Shown here: positions 4,099 to 5,225 of the stretch, one piece after another
Position numbering within the stretch: the stretch's first letter is position 1
Layout of the letters: every line of letters starts with the position of its first letter
Assembly (NCBI GenBank): GCA_019413955.1
Contig: DXMX01000079.1
Span: 1 to 5,225 of the forward strand
Source: Collinsella sp.
GTDB lineage: Bacteria; Actinomycetota; Coriobacteriia; Coriobacteriales; Coriobacteriaceae
Reading direction: 5' to 3'
Length of the DNA stretch: 5,225 nt
Translations under genes and position numbers: made by a program
Notes under the pieces: generated by a model
What the model was told of the DNA's origin: nothing
Database searches by the model: none
What the model saw: only the letters and a program-made list of their open reading frames with translations

Positions 4099-5225
4099 AT
4101 GGAAACGCTTGAGCGCAATGAGTGGGCGGACGTTGCCCAATTGGTCGAGATCACGAGCGATGCTGTCATTATCTGCGAGCTCGACGGAACCATTTTGCAT
4201 GTAAATAATCGCTTGCTCGACTTGATGTGCGAGGAGCGTTCCGATGTGATCAACGGGGACGTTAAAGACCTCTTGTACTCGTCGGCTTTTGAACGCGCGA
4301 CAGAGCATCGGCTTCCTTTTGAGACCAATGGAACAAAGAGCGAGTTGATGCTCAAGTTAAGTGACGGATCGTTTATTCCCGTCCTGGTTTGTGCCGGCTC
4401 GGTTACGCCGCCTCGAATCTTTGGCCGCCGTGCGCCGCGCGTTCTGGTGGCACTCCATAGCATCGAAGAACAGTATTCGCACGACCGTCAGCTCAAGCGT
4501 GCGCTTTCGGAGCTTAGAGTGGCGAATAAGCGTCTCTCGGGTACATTGTCGGTCATTATGAGCACGGTGGGCTCCGATGAGCTGCCCAGTTTGTTAGATA
4601 TCGTTTTGAACCAGCTTGTAGGAACGCTCGATGCTTCGGGTGCCGCTATCTATTTTTCTGAGAGCGGCGGTTTTAAGCTTCGCGGTGTCTCCAAGGAGCT
4701 GCACGACAGCTACCTGCCCGAGTTTTTGCCGTATGGCGCTGGCATTCCGACGTATGTTCTTCGCGAGTCGCGTGCCTGTCGCTTGTCGATTCAACAGGAC
4801 CTTGAGGGTGATAGGGCTGCCTCCGGTATGTTCATGGACCTGGACAATCGTTCTAAGCACCTGTTGCGCGTGCAGGATATGCCTCCGTACCGCAGCGAGA
4901 TCTGTCTTCCCGTTTTTTACGGTACGCAGATCCTTGGCGTGCTGGAAGTTGGTTGGAAGCGCCCTCAGGCACCGCTCGCCTATGACGTTAATGTACTCGA
5001 GGTCATTTGCGATTACCTGTCTATCCAGCTGGTCGGCATGGCATCGAGCCTTCGCTCTCGTCGCACGGCCGAGCTTGGCCGCTCGCTCAATGTCTTACGT
5101 GATGAGTTGTTTACCTTTCTAGACGATTCCGCCGCGGCTACCCAGGCTATATCGTCCGAGATTTGCAATATGCTCAACTGTCATTTTTGCCCTGTTGAGT
5201 ATGACGCCAGTCTGGGCTCCTATGT
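4099..5225 (+). CDS. PAS-GAF signalling protein, N-terminal part (output domain outside the window)
   Basis: The frame is open from the ATG at 4099 to the window edge: 375 full codons with no stop. Residues about 10-120 look like a PAS sensor domain (ITSDAVIICELDGTILHVNNRLLDLM, then a later strand FIPVLVCAGSV). A short charged helix at about 124-150 (HDRQLKRALSELRVANKRL) resembles a coiled-coil linker. Residues about 160-315 resemble a GAF domain (LPSLLDIVLNQLVGTLDASGAAIYF near the start, then EICLPVFYGTQILGVLEVGW). A second sensory module may begin after about 320 (EICNMLNCHFCPVEYD). No signal peptide or membrane helix is visible, so it is probably cytoplasmic. The output could be a histidine kinase, a PP2C-type phosphatase or a GGDEF domain; none is in view. 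The domains are assigned by eye and ligands are unknown. Confidence 0.8.
   Translation, partial: METLERNEWADVAQLVEITSDAVIICELDGTILHVNNRLLDLMCEERSDVINGDVKDLLYSSAFERATEHRLPFETNGTKSELMLKLSDGSFIPVLVCAGSVTPPRIFGRRAPRVLVALHSIEEQYSHDRQLKRALSELRVANKRLSGTLSVIMSTVGSDELPSLLDIVLNQLVGTLDASGAAIYFSESGGFKLRGVSKELHDSYLPEFLPYGAGIPTYVLRESRACRLSIQQDLEGDRAASGMFMDLDNRSKHLLRVQDMPPYRSEICLPVFYGTQILGVLEVGWKRPQAPLAYDVNVLEVICDYLSIQLVGMASSLRSRRTAELGRSLNVLRDELFTFLDDSAAATQAISSEICNMLNCHFCPVEYDASLGSY

Noticed and set aside
4087..4101. GTG at 4087 as the start of the PAS-GAF gene
   Set aside because: It overlaps the best ribosome binding site, has no purine-rich sequence upstream, and adds only four residues; the ATG at 4099 is preferred.
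4018..5122. Several shorter frames on both strands over the right end
   Set aside because: They overlap an uninterrupted frame from 4099 to the edge with clear PAS and GAF-like sequence, and are shadows of it.

Overview
The window reads as a chromosomal segment of a moderately GC-rich, gut-type actinobacterium. A Coriobacteriia / Collinsella-like origin is my inference from codon use, protein style and the tRNA promoter style; no phylogenetic marker in view proves it.

Layout. Positions 1-3352 hold the distal part of an oligopeptide/dipeptide ABC importer operon on the + strand: the C-terminal end of the first permease (oppB), the second permease (oppC), and the two ATPases (oppD, oppF). Gene spacings are 14, 2 and 0 nt, so this is one tightly coupled transcription unit. 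The substrate-binding protein (oppA) is not in view. Both ATPases keep all nucleotide-binding motifs and a four-cysteine C-terminal motif of the type that holds an iron-sulfur cluster in characterised relatives.

Positions 3353-3949 are about 600 bases without a gene, dominated by palindromes. Two nested hairpin elements, E1 (3369-3500) and E2 (3681-3805, opposite orientation), share one blueprint. Each has a perfect 29-bp outer stem, a conserved asymmetric internal loop (GTCCTCG on one side, CTGCGGAAT on the other), a perfect 14-16-bp inner stem and a small apical hairpin with a TTC triloop. The stem sequences are largely different while the unpaired linkers are conserved, which is the signature of a structure-selected family. 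Each element is also bracketed by a further inverted repeat made from neighbouring functional sequence: the last codons of oppF for E1, and the core of the tRNA promoter for E2. Between the elements lies a strong GC-rich hairpin (3565-3590), a probable terminator of the opp operon.

Positions 3863-4072 form a tRNA-Leu(GAG) unit: promoter, 50-nt leader, tRNA with encoded CCA, and an intrinsic terminator with a UUCG loop. A new reading frame starts only 26 nt after that terminator, at 4099, and runs off the right edge. It encodes a PAS-GAF signalling protein whose output domain lies outside the window.

The operon, tRNA and tRNA terminator are ordinary. The nested hairpin pair is the part worth pursuing.
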